Part shown: positions 10,050 to 24,825 of the stretch, in pieces | How the letters are laid out: every line of letters starts with the position of its first letter | How positions within the stretch are numbered: position 1 is the first letter of the stretch | Source: Tyto alba | Taxonomy: Eukaryota; Chordata; Aves; Strigiformes; Tytonidae | DNA: 64,000 nucleotides | Assembly: GCF_018691265.1 (NCBI RefSeq) | Contig: NW_024881279.1 | Span: 1,269,243-1,333,242, forward strand | Direction of reading: 5' to 3' | Notes under the pieces: generated by a model | Databases searched by the model: none | What the model was told of the DNA's origin: nothing | Seen by the model: only the letters and a program-made list of their open reading frames with translations | Translations under genes and position numbers: made by a program

Positions 10050-10074
10050 TTTTTTTTTTTTTTTTTTTTTTTTT
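10050..10074. repeat. T25 homopolymer between two CR1 copies
   Basis: An uninterrupted run of about 25 T separates the minus-strand CR1 fragment from the plus-strand copy. It may be a retroposed poly(A) tail on the minus strand or a slippage tract. Confidence 0.7.
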
Positions 10075-10129
10075 AACCAGTCTTTCTTTATTAAAACCCT
10101 AGTCTGAATAGGGGACTATTCACTTTGAG

Positions 10130-11565
10130 CTATTTGTTGGAACCATGAGACCAGAGGGAAGGTCTGGAACAAGGAAGACTTACTTGTAGTAAACGAGGAC
10201 CGCGTTAGGGAGCACTTAAAGTGCACATACATAAGACCAAGTGGCCTGATGGACTGCACCTGTGCATACTGAGGGAGCTGGCTGATGTCACTGTGAGGCC
10301 ACTCTTGATTATCTTTCAAAGGTCATGAAAATCAGGAGAGGTTTCTGAAGAATGGATGAGAGCAAATGTCACTTTTGTCTTCAAGAAGGGCAAGAAGGAA
10401 GATCTGGGAAACTACAGGCAAGTCAGTTTCAACTCAGCCCCTGAAAAAGTGATGGGGACAATCCTCTTGGCAAGCATTTTCAAACACATGAAGGACCAGA
10501 AGGTGGAGTAGTCTGTGTGAATTTATGAAGGGGAAATCATGCTTAACCATCGTGCTAGCCTTTTATAATAAGGTAACTAGCTTGATGGATGAGGGTACAA
10601 CAGCTGATATTGTTTAGTTTGACTTCAGTAAGGTAAATTCACTTCATTAATAACCTAGACTGCACCCTCATCAAATTTACAGACACTACAAAACTGGGAG
10701 GAATAGCTGATACACCAGATGATGGTTGTGCTGCTATTCAGAGGAACCTGGACAGGTGGGAGAACTGTACCAAGAGGAATCTTTTGATGTTCAGCAAGGG
10801 AAAACGTAAAATCCTACACCTCAGGAGGAATAACACCCTTCAGCAGTACATGCCCACTGGTGACCGGCTGGAAAGTAGCTTTGCCTGGAAGGATCTTGGG
10901 GTCTCTGTGGACAAGGAGGTGACCGTGAGCCAAGAATGTGTCCTCGTGACAAAGAAGGGAAGCAGCCTCCTGGGCTGCATTAGGAAAAGAGTTGTCGGCA
11001 GGTGGAGGGAAGTGATCCTTCTCTTCTACTTGGCACTGGTAGAGGCCTCACCTGGAGTAGTGTGTCCAGTTCTGGGCTTCCCAGTACAAGAAAGACGTGT
11101 ACTTACTGGAGCGAGTCCAGTGAAGGGCCACAGAGGTGATTAAGGGACTGGAGCATCTTTCATATGAAGAGAGGCTGAGAGAGCTGGGACTGTTCAGCCT
11201 AGAGAAGAGACAGCTCAGGAGAGTGTGAGCAGGAAATCCTATCTATGTGTATGAATACCTGATGAGCGGGAATGAGGAAGAGCGAGCCAGACTCTTCTCA
11301 GCAGTGCCCACTGACGAGACAGGAGACGAGGGGTACAAATTAAAAACCAGGAGGTTCAACCTGAATGCAAGAAAACACTTTTTTTAGTGTGAGGGTAGTC
11401 AAAAATTAACTGGTTGCCCAGAGATTTTGTGGAGTCTCCCCAAAGCCCAGCTGGACATGGTCCTGGGCAACCTGTTGCTGCTGAGCCAGCTTGAGAAGGG
11501 CAGCAGAGTTGGACTAGATGATCTCAAGAGGTCCCTTCCAACCTAAGAAATGTGTGATTGTGTAA
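10130..11565 (+). mobile_element. CR1 LINE, 5'-truncated, degenerate
   Basis: About 1.4 kb is colinear with the 3' half of CR1: the end of the reverse transcriptase (FKKGKKEDLGNYRQVS-like, FTDTTKLGG-like segments) through the 3' UTR, which ends in CTAGATGATCTCAAGAGGTCCC followed by a TGTGATTGTG tail. Multiple stops and frameshifts break the frame, and an internal deletion around 10620-10650 joins distant parts of the RT. The element is dead. Confidence 0.88.
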
Positions 11566-14500
11566 ACATTGACTATTCTTATAACGAAACTTGCCGCACA
11601 AGCAGTAGGTATGATGCTTGTATGATTAAAATAGAACCTGTACCCAGTGATGACAGATCTGGATGTGCTCCCACTTGTCCACAGAGTCAACAAGTGCATA
11701 TGACAGTGCTTCTCTGCCTTGCTACAGGCGCAGAATATGTACATGAATCTCCCTAAGATTACATATGAACTGCAACTTCTGAACATCTGCTTCTCCTAGC
11801 TACATACGCAACACTAGTGCTGACTTGATAGGCTAAGAAAGCAAGGCATTGGTATCTGCAAAGGAAAACCCATTCAGCTATATGTGTAAATGCAGTTGAG
11901 ATGATTACAAAATTTTTCTTACAGAATTTGCTCTTTGCAATATTGTTTTTTTCTATTTTGTCATGTCACTACCAAAAATAAATATTGTGGTTTCTTACTG
12001 TATCTCAGCCAGTATGGTGCAGGAAATATTTATGTCATTGTCTGTAAATTAGAAGGACATCAAGGTTCAGCATGCTAAGCCCAGCAGACAGAACATGAGA
12101 TGAAAAGCATCACAACAGATCACTGTAGAAACAAGGCTTTTGTTAGCCATTTTTCTTATTTGTCATCTTGTTTGGTCCTCTTACAAGTAATTTCAAGCCT
12201 TGTTTCCAACAGAAATCTAATAGTTCTTTCTCTCTTGGGCTGCCATAGATGAAGGCAGGTACAGGTGCACTGGAAACAGAGGGGCGGCAAGCACTTTCTT
12301 GAATAGCTGCAACCCTGGAGTTCCCAAACATGATATTCCTGACAACTTTATGGTAGTGACCAGGCCCCAAGTGCTGCTTAAAAATTGTTATTGAAATGTA
12401 GAAACACCTTGGGAGGTGGCAAGAGATGAAGTGAAGAACTCTTAACTGAAAGAAAAGATTTGCGTAAGGATAAGGGGATGTGAGAGCATGTGTGTGTCCA
12501 CAAAACGAGTTAAGGAGATGCCTGCTGGAACACCCAATTGTAGCTGACCAGAGCAGGAAGAGGCCATCGAAGGAAGAGTTCTCTTCAAAGGATGCAAGAG
12601 TGAGGAGCTAGCGGTCGCATCTCAGCCTTCAACAGCACCAAACCACACATCAGCACACAGACTGGTGTGTACAGGAGATAGCTGGAAACTCCCTGACAGC
12701 CTGTTTTGCTACACCACTGTACCCTGGCATCACGATGACAGTACTGAAAGTCTGTTTCCTTTTTTCACTTACTAATCAATGGGGTTGTGCTCACTGGTGC
12801 GCACAGCAGTCCCTGAAAGTGTGTGAACAGACAGAGGTTTGCAAGGTTACGGGGTCACAGACAGAGACACACACGCTATCCAGTTTAGCAATGAACACAT
12901 CCTCAGCATACTCTCAAGCAACATACTGGTACTGAGAGATGCTGCAACACTTACTGTTGGAGCCACGCCTGCTAACTGCTGCACTGTATCCTGAATGTTT
13001 CCCAGTCTATAAATTATACCCATGGCAGTTGCAGTTGCTTCTGCTGTTGAGTTACCCGGTTTAGGATCTCATCTCTTTTCACAGGTTTATTTATCTGTTT
13101 TTTCTCTTTTATTTTTTGGGCAAAATCCCCTTCATGCTTGGCAATTATAAACAAGCATGCATGTTTAGGGAGATATTTTACTGAAGTTTGATTATGAGAT
13201 CGTTTATAGCTCAGAGTAGAAGTCAGAGTGGTTTTCCAGATTAGAGGAGGGACAAAAAAAGAACATTAATCTCCTGATACTCATAGCTACTAATAGTTGC
13301 TTTAAAAATATTTAGAAAAGAGTGGAAAGCCCCAGAGAAAACATTAGTTACATCTCTCTCTATCTAGCTGAATCAGAGCATCTGAAATGATAAAGTAAGC
13401 TCAATCACTTAAAGTTAAATTCTAGGCCATGCCATTGAGCTAAAAGCGAGCAAGATCACTCTGTGGTCATCTTTTCTGACACTACTCACCCCTCCCTGTT
13501 TCTGCTCATAATAATGAAAGGCAAAGAATATCACCAAGCAAGGTCAGCTGCGAAGCCGCAAAGGCCATTCAAACAACATACATTTCAGAAGAATAGCAAT
13601 TCCCAATTCCAAGACTTCTGATGCTGGAGAATACATCTCTTCTCTAAACAAACAGTCTCAATATTTTAAAATTTTCAGTGCTTCAGTAGCCTAAATTATC
13701 CTAGAGTCAGCTTTCAACTAATCGGTATCATTATATCTTTTGCTGGAGTAATAAGCCATCTGTTCTCAGCGTCCTCTTTCCTTTAGAAGTACCTTGGAGG
13801 TGGCTTTCAAACTATCCCTTAGCTGTAACTACAAAAACACATACAATATAGCAGGTTATCTGGTCTTTGAATCAACCTTGGAGCTTTTCTCCATGTCCTT
13901 TCCAATTTTTTGGCACATATTTTGAAGTTTGGAGCCTAAAACTCAACACACAATCCCACAGCAAGCTCATTAATTCTACATACAAAATTAATTCCACCTC
14001 CTTATTTATTTTTTTCTAGTCCCCTACTTAAAGAACTAAGAAATACATTTGTTTTCATAGTGACGGCACTGGCTAGTCAACTGACACCTATTTTAAACAT
14101 GTCCTTCCCCAGTAGTGCAGCTGTCACTAGTACCAAACAGGGTAAAGTTTAGACAATTTTTCTTAAACAAGTTATTTTTAAAATGCCACGAGGCATTTTG
14201 TTCAGTCAGGATGATATATTCAGCCTCACAATTTGCTGCTTTGATGGGTCAACACTGCATTAAGTGGTAAATCGCACTTTTTATTTGTAAACTGAAATAT
14301 TTTTAAACTTAGGAAGCTCACTTTTTAGTTAAAGTTTATTTGCTTAAAGCATACTAGTTTCCAAATCTATAAAATATTAGAAGTTTATAAAAAAGATCTT
14401 CTTTTTCAGTGGTCGGGTGGAAGAACTTCAAGATTTTACAGTTAAACAAGTTGAACTTGTATTATAATTTGGATAAAGGAAACACAACTAGATGAGCTTT

Positions 14501-16720
14501 TATGAAACTTCAGGCACAAAGAACTTATTTTCTCTCAAGATGTTTTCAGTTAATGAAAATAAAATCTAGGATATTTTCTCAGCAGACATCTTAGTAGTGT
14601 CATTACTGCGATGTCACAATGGTCACTAGACATTGCTGGTAATTTCTTAGTTGTATGTTTCTGAGAGCAGAAATCATCTTTCAGCCACTGAAAATCACTT
14701 TGTGGTTATGTAGTTGCTTTTATACTGATGAACAACAACAAAATAAAGTGTTGGGTAGTAACAGTTTGTGATAAACATGTGGATTAGGAATCTGGTTATT
14801 CTACGAATCACCTTTATCATTTCCCTCTCAGCTGAGTTCCTTCACATAAATAGTTCAATTCAGTAGCTGAGTATCTTGTTTTAAGAAAAGCGGAACGTCT
14901 TTTGTGTTTAATGGCTTCTAGATACCAGTCTAGTACAAATAAATGAAATAACGAGGATGATTTTTACATTTCCTTTTGAATAGTCAGCTTTTGGAGCAAG
15001 TGTGGTAGACCACAGCAGAATGTTTGAAGTGAATAATAAGTATTCTACATTTGCAGCTTTGCCTCACAATGACTGTATTTCTTTCCTCCCCCCTACCCCT
15101 TTGAGATATCGAGACAATGCAACTTAAAGGTCCTTTCCAGGAGTTATTCGTGAAAGGCATTGCTTTCATCTGACTTAACATGAAGCTAACAAGCTCAATA
15201 AAAATTGGAAATGACTAAAAGCAAGCAGTAAGCTAAGGCCACGCTCCAGAAAAAGCTACAGTCAAACAGCTTTACAGATGTCTTTACTAGGTAGATGGAG
15301 AAAATGGTGGTCCTTCCTATTAAGACCGTAATCAAAAACATAATAGTTTAAACACCTATAAAAAATGGGTTGGCATGAAAAAAAAAGGCATGAATCTTTC
15401 ACAAAATGATTAGATGAACAAGAAAACGTGGCCTGCCTTATTCATAAATTCAGCTGCTAGCAGCAAAGGTGAAGATGTAATTATTTTGCGAGCTCGTTAT
15501 GACTGAACTTTTAGCAACTTTATGAATAGCTGAGTAAGCAATAGTTTGACGTGCTGCTAGGTGCGGCTCTCTATTTCCAGTGGGCTGAATTGCCCCCAGT
15601 GACCCCTATCCGTCACTGTGAGCAAGCCCTGATGAACAGTTCGGATTATATGCCTATATTGCATCTGTCCAAAGGAAGATGATCTTAATCCTATCCTGTT
15701 TACACTGTTATGTAGGCAAGCACTGTTATAAGCCTACCCAATTAAATGTTCTTTTCAAAAATCCTGCCTTGCGTTGCCACATCTGGAAAGCAACACAGCA
15801 GCACAGGTTCTCAATACACAGCACTGGGTCTCAACAGAGCGGAATCCTTGGACGTGTGTGATTTTAGGTATAAGATTAGGCATTACTGTTGGTTCTTTTT
15901 TCTTGTTCTGATACCTTCAGGGCATGGATTAATAACCTATCCAACTCACATGCTCAAGCTGAAGTATGTACTTGAGTGCTATTCTAAATTACAGCCTGCA
16001 TGAGGCAAGTTTGCAGCATTTATTTTTAAATACCATAATAGAAACGCAAAGGGGAGTTCCATGAGGACAATTACTCTCTGTCATGCAAATATTGAAGTAC
16101 TGTGATTCAGCCGAGACACGAAGCTGTAAAACAGAAGACCTCACCACCTAAATTGCTTAAGAGGAACTTAATTAACGTAAGACCCTACTTTACTTGGTAG
16201 TTTTAATTGAGTGCTAGCTATTGAACATTTCTCTTTTGCACTAAGGCAAGTATCTCTGGGAAATGGCAGCACATGGGCAATAAGAATTTGTAGCCTGAAG
16301 TGAAAGGGACAGCAAAAGAAAAGCAAGCCTAATCTTGTTTTTCCATGGGCTTCAGTATTCCAGTTGGCAAACTTAGCGATTTGACAACGCAGGGGTTTTT
16401 TCCTACTTTCTCTAGCACAAATTGCTACAAGTTGTGTTTATTTACAAGATATCACAAGAAGAAGAACCAGCCTGACAGCAAAAGGTTTGGGAGTTAGACA
16501 GCAAAACACTAGGAATCCATCACGAAAACACCCATGAGCTCTTAACTATAATGCTTTTCTGCTTACCCTGGAATATCTATGCAGAATACTCTCCCTCTAT
16601 GATGGTTCACTAACAGAACAAAACCAATCTTCTGCTGTGTACTCAGGATGTTATAGAAAGGATGGCGGCTTATTGTTCTGATGATTTGTTTTATGATTTT
16701 CAAGCCCCATGGGGTTTCTT
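11566..16720. other. intergenic DNA, no gene recognised
   Basis: AT-rich DNA with only short open frames. I see no tRNA, no recognisable exon and no clear repeat family. Confidence 0.55.
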
Positions 16721-16723
16721 GTG

Positions 16724-16745
16724 TTTTTTTTTTTTTTTTTTTTTT
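16724..16745. repeat. T22 homopolymer
   Basis: An uninterrupted T-run of about 22 bases in AT-rich intergenic DNA. Confidence 0.8.
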
Positions 16746-17147
16746 CCACTCTCACAGCGGTATTGGAGAGGAAGTAGCGTGAAGAATTGATTGTGTTATT
16801 ACAGCAATCTATCTCATATTCTCTCCAGCCTGTAACAAGAATTCAGGAGGTGGGAGTTTCTTCTTGGGTGACATTGTCTGATAACCAAATCATACTACTG
16901 AAGGAAGATTCTACCTCCTTCTGCAGAGGGAATTAATTGGCTTCCACCTCACAACAGCAACCCCCACCCTCTACCACAGACACAGTAACTTCCTGCGTGC
17001 ACTTGTGTTTGAAGGTGGTCTCTTGCTTGTACTTGTGCATTGGTATCTTTTCTTTTCCATTAGTCAGCTTCCTATCTCATGCTAACATGTGCTCAAGTGT
17101 TGTAGGTGTAATTATGCACGCACAACACAGACACCGCAGTATATCAC

Positions 17148-17167
17148 TATATATATATATATATATT
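17148..17167. repeat. (TA)n microsatellite
   Basis: About ten TA units. It is followed by a more GC-rich patch (about 17220-17560) with overlapping open frames on both strands, which I do not recognise. Confidence 0.85.
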
Positions 17168-20100
17168 GTTTTGAATTGACTCAACATAGCCAAAGGACAT
17201 GAACAATTCAAAGGCAGATCTCTAACCTACTCAGTGTGTGGTGACAAAGGGCTGCAGAAAACTGCAGGACACTATGCTTTGCATGACCACAGCAGCCACA
17301 CTCACTCTGGGAAATACAGTGGGCCAAGGCCACTGTTCTATCTGGAGAGTGAGTGGCATGGCACTTGGTACGTGCACATGCTCCTTTCACCTTCACCATC
17401 TGTTCTCCCTCTAAAGGAAAACAATAAGGATTTGTCCAGACTATTACAGAGACCAGTCTCTGGGCCACTTGACTCACCTGAACTGTGCACGGGCCCACAG
17501 GAACACTGAGGAGGAAGCTAACGCCTCTGAAGTGGATATCCATGGAGCTGTGCCAAGTGCATGACCCAGCTAATAATTGTCTTATCCATACTGGAGTACT
17601 GTGTCCTCTTTGTAGTATCTAAAAAGTGAAGAAGAGGAATAATTTTTAAATCCATTTAAAGTTCCTGGATGCATTTCCTAAGAGATTTAGTCTGTCACAG
17701 AGTAGTCACTTTCAATTCATAGACTTAGCATTTTTTCTTCTTTTTCGGCTCTTCCCAAAACAAATAAGGTTTTTATTTTGTTGGAGCTGGCCAGGATGTA
17801 TAAATACCATTTTAAGTCCGTCTGAGAGGTTAATGGGAGTTTAAATTAAGCTCAATAAGAATACACATTTTACGGATTTCTTGAGCAGGAGCAGCAAGTC
17901 ACGGATCAAGTATTCAAGACCATATTGCTCAGAAGCATTCCCAGTTATCCTGCCTTTCTTTGTGGATGTAATCAGTGTTCATCCTGTATTTGATGGACTA
18001 GTACATGGAGTAAATAAGGTGATGAGTTTTCCCAAAATTCTATTTTACTATAGAGTATTCTGTTAAAAATACAGTGCTAGATACTACTTTGAATCAAAAG
18101 GGATTTAAAAATACATGTAATTGCCAAATATCTTTCTTCCTCTCACTTACTTGACACGTTTTTAATGAGAGTCCACTACCTATCACTTTCACCAGTGCTT
18201 TCATGAGTGCTAATATACACATTGCTATAATCACCTGGGTGAACAACAGCTATGTTGAAACCACCTACAGCCCTACGCTCGAATAGGTACTCTGCACTTG
18301 CTACGTCCTTGGTTATAAATCTGTCCTTTCAGAGGCCTTGCTGTCCTCCTCAGTGATTGTTAGCAGGTCAGTAGGCTGCAGCATTTTTCTTCCCCTAGTT
18401 TTAATATACTTTGTTTTATTCCTAACTGTAGCTTAGAACTGTGCAAATCCCTTGCATTTCTTCTACACAATTTTTGAGGTAAGAGGATAGTATTTTTTTT
18501 CCTCCACACATTCCTCAAACGTCCATTGGCCTCTTTACCTTTAAAAATACAGAATAGAGAGCACTGAGGAAGTGGGGATGGAGGGAGAAAGAGAGAACCC
18601 TCCTTAGGAAGCAACCCATAGTGAAACTAAGCTTGCATTTCCTGTGAGTGTCAGTGCTGCTTCTGGCTCAGTATCCATGGAAACCTGTTTTCCAATCCTG
18701 CTGTAGGAATTAATTGAAGATCCCAACCCACTTGCTCTGGGAATCACTATGATATTAATTCACATCAGGCTATTAGGCTCATTTTATTATCTCAGACACT
18801 CTTTTAATTACTTTTTGTCAGAACAAAAGGTTGAATTAGCTTTCACCAACTTAACAAAAAAAGGCCATCTAAATCTTTACCTTCTCAAAATTAGGGCACA
18901 GCACATAAAGGCTACGTCTTGGAAAACAGTGATTTCAAATGGAGCTTGGCCAAAATGTCAACAAAAGGAGATGGTGAACAATTGGGAGTGCTCTATGCAA
19001 ATCTCCTTTCCTGCATCATATACTCGGCTCTATTTTTCACCTATGCCACTAGCTGGATTACCTTGAGGGAAAAAGTCACTGTCCACCCTTCAGTATCAGA
19101 ACATACCTTCCTCCTCCGCAGTTCATTCTGTCTAACGTGCAAAGCTTCAAAGAGAATAAGCCAAAAGGCACTTTTGCTAGGTAATACTGTTTCCAGACAC
19201 CTCTTTGAAGGCTTTTCATTAATTACAAACATAAGCATGTCAAGTTCCCACCGGCTCTGCTCCTGGATCACCCCTCTCTGGATATCTACCTTTGAACTTT
19301 CATCCTTCTTGCTTTTATTTAATGCTTAGTTCCTAGTTGCTGTCCCCATTCCCTTTATTTCTCCCAGACCTCCAAATCATCTTACCTACTCTGTGTATTT
19401 TTTGCTTGGACATTGATTTTCTCTGTTTTCATCTTTCTGTTACTTTGTATTTAGCAGCTGGTCCTTTCGTAACCATGACAACTACATCATGATGTCAGCA
19501 AAGGATCTCACTACTATCTGAGGAACTGGATCTCATTAAATGCTGGGGATGCTGCTTGAGCTGACGTTTAGTGTCCTATACCCAGGGGAGGAGTTTTGTT
19601 TGGAGTCTTCTATTTTTTTGTCTGCGAGTCAGGAAAAGCCAATTTCTTATGTTAGCCAGTATCCTTCAGACAATTGTCCTTCTTCACCTCTAGTTTGCAC
19701 CTTTGAGATATAGTCCCTCCCACAGATATAGACTGTTCAGGGTGCGTTACTGCAAGAAAGATGGCAGGGATGTTATCATAGACCGATCCTACAGTCCCTG
19801 GGTTAGACCCAAGAAGTTATGCTGTGTTGCTCTGTTACAACTTGAACACTGACAGTTTATGAGAAGAAACTGATTGGTCTCAAGCGGTAATCCCAGGTGC
19901 TGCAAAAACTGCGTATACAGGATAGTTTTGGATGAATGGACAAAGTTAAGCAGCACTGTTTTCTCTGACTGGTAAATGCAGGTAGGGTAAAAGTGAAAGT
20001 AACATTTTGAACTGACCTAGTGGCAACTCAAGACTTGTTAGACAAACACTTAGCAGAATGAAGGAATACCAGTGAAAGACTGTACTGGAGTACAATGACA

Positions 20101-23100
20101 CCAGAATTCTTAAGGGAAATAATTTTACGTTCTATCTGGATTTAAAAATCACATATTATGTTATATTGTTACTCACCACCAAGACTGAGAACCCCATCTG
20201 TGATTAACCACTCCTCAGTCTCAGGCTGCAATTTCCCAGCATCAGCCTCTTTAGGCATCTAGGGATTCAAATGCTGTCAGAGGTAAGAGCTAGACAAATG
20301 TAGACCTTCCAAGGAGAAGAGAAATTAGTAGGCAAGTACCTACTTCCCACCCATAGCAAAGCTAGACCTTCTCTATGTTCTTCTCCCACTGTAAAAACAC
20401 CAGCTTGTTCGTATTTCCTCTTTCTTCTCAGATCAATAAAGACCATCAGGTGCTGTGAATCTAAAGTCCTGCGACAAAGTAAGACCCCAGTGAAAACTCC
20501 AGCTTTATGTTCAGCTGCAGTAAGAATACCAGTTGTTTTACCCAAAGTGCTGACAGAAACCATAATGAAAACAATACAAATTAATTATACAACCTCTATT
20601 TTTCTTCACTCTATTTAGACTGCTTCTTCAAAAAGAACCTTAAAAAAAAGGTGAAGCAAGCAAATACAATTTGGTGTGAGCTTAGAATGAAAGGGAAAAC
20701 ACAATGAAGCAATGAGACAGCAGGTCTAGAACAAATAAGCAAAAGTACTTTTCTGTAGTAATACACAATGGAACTCAATGCTGGATGATGCTGTAAGGGC
20801 CATAAGTGTGAACAATTACAAAATGGACTATGTAAAATGATGAAAGATAGATCTATTGGAGGCTATTAAACATAATGTTGAGAAGCAGCCTCCGGCTCAG
20901 GAATCACCTAATGGTATATTGGACAGTGAGGGCAGGAGGAAGAAAAAACTGTACTTGTTTCGTTTGTTATATGTTATCAGCACCCACTTTTGGAAACTCA
21001 CATCCAAGAATTAAATGGGTTAAGACCTGATCGGTCAGTTTTTTCAAAGGCAAAGCTCAATAAAATACAGAAAAATTTGCAAAAAATCCAAATGTCTTGC
21101 TTTTACAAAAGGAGCAATTACGATGCAACACAACTATAAAAAAAAAGAAACAGGGCTAAATATATAATCTCTCGCAATGTAAGAGTGGGAACATCACAAA
21201 ATGAAAAGGAAGTATATTTTTGCACAGTACCTAACCAATGGAACTGTCATGAAATACCACAGAGACATATATTTAGCAGATGTAGAAAACATTGAGCACT
21301 ACATGTGGCTAACAACATCTTTCAACCTGGATTTATTTTAAAGAGAGCCTCTTCCCTCTCCCACCGCCATCACAGCATAATCCAAATTATATCTTGGGAA
21401 CTAGTAAACAGATGCATCATTAACCGGGTCAAGATGGTTAACATTCATTGCAATCATCTACCTCTGAATCACTCAGTACTATCAGAGATCCAAACCTGGG
21501 TTGGCTAGACCACATATCTGAGGTAATTCAGCAGTTGTGTCCTGAGTTTTTTTGGGAACGGTTTAACGTTTGCCACAGAAACAACAGGAAATGGAAAATT
21601 TGTCTATTTCAGATCAAAGGGTATTTTAATCAATCATTTTTATATGAGGGCCTCAAGAAGCAGCAAAAAAGACAAACCTGTTCCATTATGACAGAAATTT
21701 CAAACCAATATCTTCAAATCTGAAATGCTGATGAGAAACTCTTATTGCTACTACATACTACACATAGCATTGTTTGGCTTGTTTCCCACAAGCAGTTACA
21801 GTTCTTGTACATAAATTAGGTATTGCCAAATCCCCTTGTTTCTACATTCATTTGCCTTTCTTTGCTATCCCTAAGAAAATAAAATTTAGTGTTCCTCAAA
21901 AAAGTATGTACTTGTTCAAATTCAGGTCGTATTCAGGTGTTCTATTTATCTGTATTTATCTAGTAGGTCAGATAATGTTATCATTGAATTTCCCTCTGGC
22001 CCTCTGATTTTTTATAAGCAATCTTCATGCTTCAACCTGCCTCGTCCTATTTTGCCTCTTTAGGCTTTCATCTTTTTGCTTCTCTACAACTTTTTAGCAG
22101 CTTCCACCACTATCCAGACACACTGGTCAATAATTTGCTTTTGCTTGGAAATGTTTTGGTGTAGCAAGGTGTAATGTAGCAGTTCTACCAAGGCTATTTA
22201 AGATTTTCTCTGTATCGTTGCAAACAGCTTCCCTCCTGCCCCCTCCCCCGCTTGTTTCTGTCTATATTTGCAATGTTCTAAGTGAAAATGGCATTTGCTA
22301 CACAGAAGGGAGAAACCTCTGAAAAGGCACAGGAGAACCAATGATTCCTCAGCCACTAATCTAGCAGCTAAAACCTAAGTCCCAATGTTATTAATGCTCA
22401 TCATTTTTCCTCATTTTAGCAAATGAAATATGTCATTTTGACAGGGATTTCTTAGTCCCATATTCATCCTCCTTTTCTGAAGAACAAGACATCTAATTGT
22501 TCAGTATTTTGCATGGGCTTCAAAAAGAATCTTTAGGACCTACAGTGGAGAAAGAACCCAAGATGATTCAGAATCTCCCAAAAGCAGCAAGAAGAGTGCT
22601 ACCAATTTTCTTCTGTATCTAAACTTGTTTTCTCCACTACACAACTCCACAAAACTCACTGAAGTGAGAAAAATCACATTTTTCCAGTCTATGAAGCACT
22701 GTATCTCTGTTTCTGCTTTCATGATTTTCCTGGAGGGCAACTTAATCAGAGTTTAATGCACTGAAGATGAGGAAGGAGGAGAGAACTTTTGCATGGGGAA
22801 TTATTTTTTGGGAATACAAGTTTCTGCTAATGCAGGGAACGGTGTAGCCCTTTAGAGAAGGAAATACAGACCAGGCCAGGCTGTTTTCTTATAATAGTTT
22901 TGTTTGGTATAATATCAGCAATCCAATTAAGCTTATCAAGTTTGGAGTAGATCCTCAGATTTCCTTTATCAATAAGGCTAGGGTATGATGAGTGTTTCAG
23001 AATACACGTGCTAGTCATTTTCCTTCTTTCATTAGACTGAGAAGTTTACTCTAATCCATTCTTTCACAGAATGAACCGTGATCATAAAACAAAATAAAAA

Positions 23101-24805
23101 ATCAGCTGCTTCCATTTCAGCTTTCTTGTTGAGAAAAATATTTCAGCTACAGGGTTTAGGGACTATAGAAGTGCATCGATACTCAGCAACTTTTCATTTC
23201 TCCTCTCCTACTCCAGGGAAGCAGTCAGGCCCCTGCCTTGCACCTTCAGTTCTTTCTATACTGCTGTTATTTTTAGCTTGGCAAAGTTTAGCCTAGTGAA
23301 GATTAAACTTATCTGTATAAAAGAGAATAATGGACTATAAGAATACAATTAACAAAAACAATGCCACAAATTCTTGGGCAACAGAAATGTTTTCCTGTCT
23401 TTCGGGAAGAGTTAAAAATACCTTTAGGAATGATTGCATCTATTTAATTCTATGTGATCATACATTTAATTATATGTGACATTTAACTGACATTTTTCTT
23501 CCAGTTCTTCTTGCACATCTTTAAAGTATACCTGTCTTTGCATATTTGCATTTAGCAATGTAAACACTTGGTCAGTTAGCTCTAACTCACTCCTCAGATC
23601 CAAAAACCAGGTAACTACTTTCAACACAGCTGCTTTGAGTTAGATTTGAACTTACAGCAGTCCTAAATGTTACTGGTAGTTTCCAGAGGCAAACAGTACC
23701 TTCTGGTTCTAGCATATTCTAAATTATCAAGATATTTTACTTTGTAAAATAATTAATTTACTAAATATTCCCAAAAGCTCTTTCCTGCTAATCAGATATG
23801 CTTCACTTTACATTCAGTATGTTTGAATGAAATTGAATCTAAGTGCTGAACATATAAGCTTTCATATAAACTTTCTTGTCTCTTCAGATAGCAGCATACT
23901 ACTCTTGGATAGCACGTGACTTTTAAATTAATTTATTAACTGCTTTGGGTAACCTTCATAGAAGAACAGGTATAACATCTGTCTCTAATATATAATAACG
24001 TGGCTATTGTTGCCTAATGCTAAGTTTTTAAGATGTACGGAAAGAGTTCATGTCTATACTTCTCAGTAGCCTAGAGGATTTATTATATTACCCAGTGCTT
24101 TATTAGATTATTATGATCTTGCAGTTGAAAAATGGACGTATTCTCTGTTTTGTATTATATACACAAATCACAGTATGGACAAATGGATTGATTATATTTT
24201 CCCTGGGAATTCCAAATCAGTTTTGTTGCTGACACACACTCAAAACACCAAATAAACTAAGAAAACTTATTTTTATTTTCTTAGTAAAAAGAGATTATTA
24301 TATTTATTTACTTACATTCAAAGAGCTAAAGCCTACACTTAGTGTCACTTTAAAAAGAAAAGTAGATTTGAACACTTTTATGCTTCAAGAAAATGGAAAT
24401 AAATTACAAGACCTAATTGCTAACAAAAAAGGGCCATTTTCTCAGTATGCAGGAGAAGAGATGGGGAAAAATAAATTCTTCTCTTACCTTTGGGTCTTGT
24501 TCAAGCTTGCGTTTGACAACAGAATTTGCCTGTCCTCTAGTAAGCCATACATAAATAAAACCAGAGCAGCTTTGCACTTTTTTTCAAGTGCTACATGGAA
24601 AGTTACCTGGAAAGAAAGGTAAGTAGGTCTCTTCTATTGATGTACATTCTTCCTTTGACTCAGCTTCAGTTGCTTCCACAATTAAAGGACCAAGCCAAAA
24701 CCAGACAATCCAGAAATCCAGAGATCAAAGCAACAATGAAATTGTAGCTATGCATCTTGGAAAGCAAGCAATAAGTAAAGGTTTTAATTTTTGACTGAAG
24801 TTAGA
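17168..24805. other. intergenic DNA, no gene recognised
   Basis: Mostly AT-rich with short open frames. The patch at 17220-17560 is relatively GC-rich and could be an old unidentified repeat. Nothing else could be assigned. Confidence 0.5.
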
Positions 24806-24825
24806 TTTTTTTTTTTTTTTTTTTT
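24806..24825. repeat. T20 homopolymer
   Basis: An uninterrupted T-run of about 20 bases, 340 bases before a CR1 copy. Confidence 0.8.

Noticed and set aside
10784..11143. A 119-codon plus-strand frame
   Set aside because: It is part of a degenerate CR1 copy, not a host gene.
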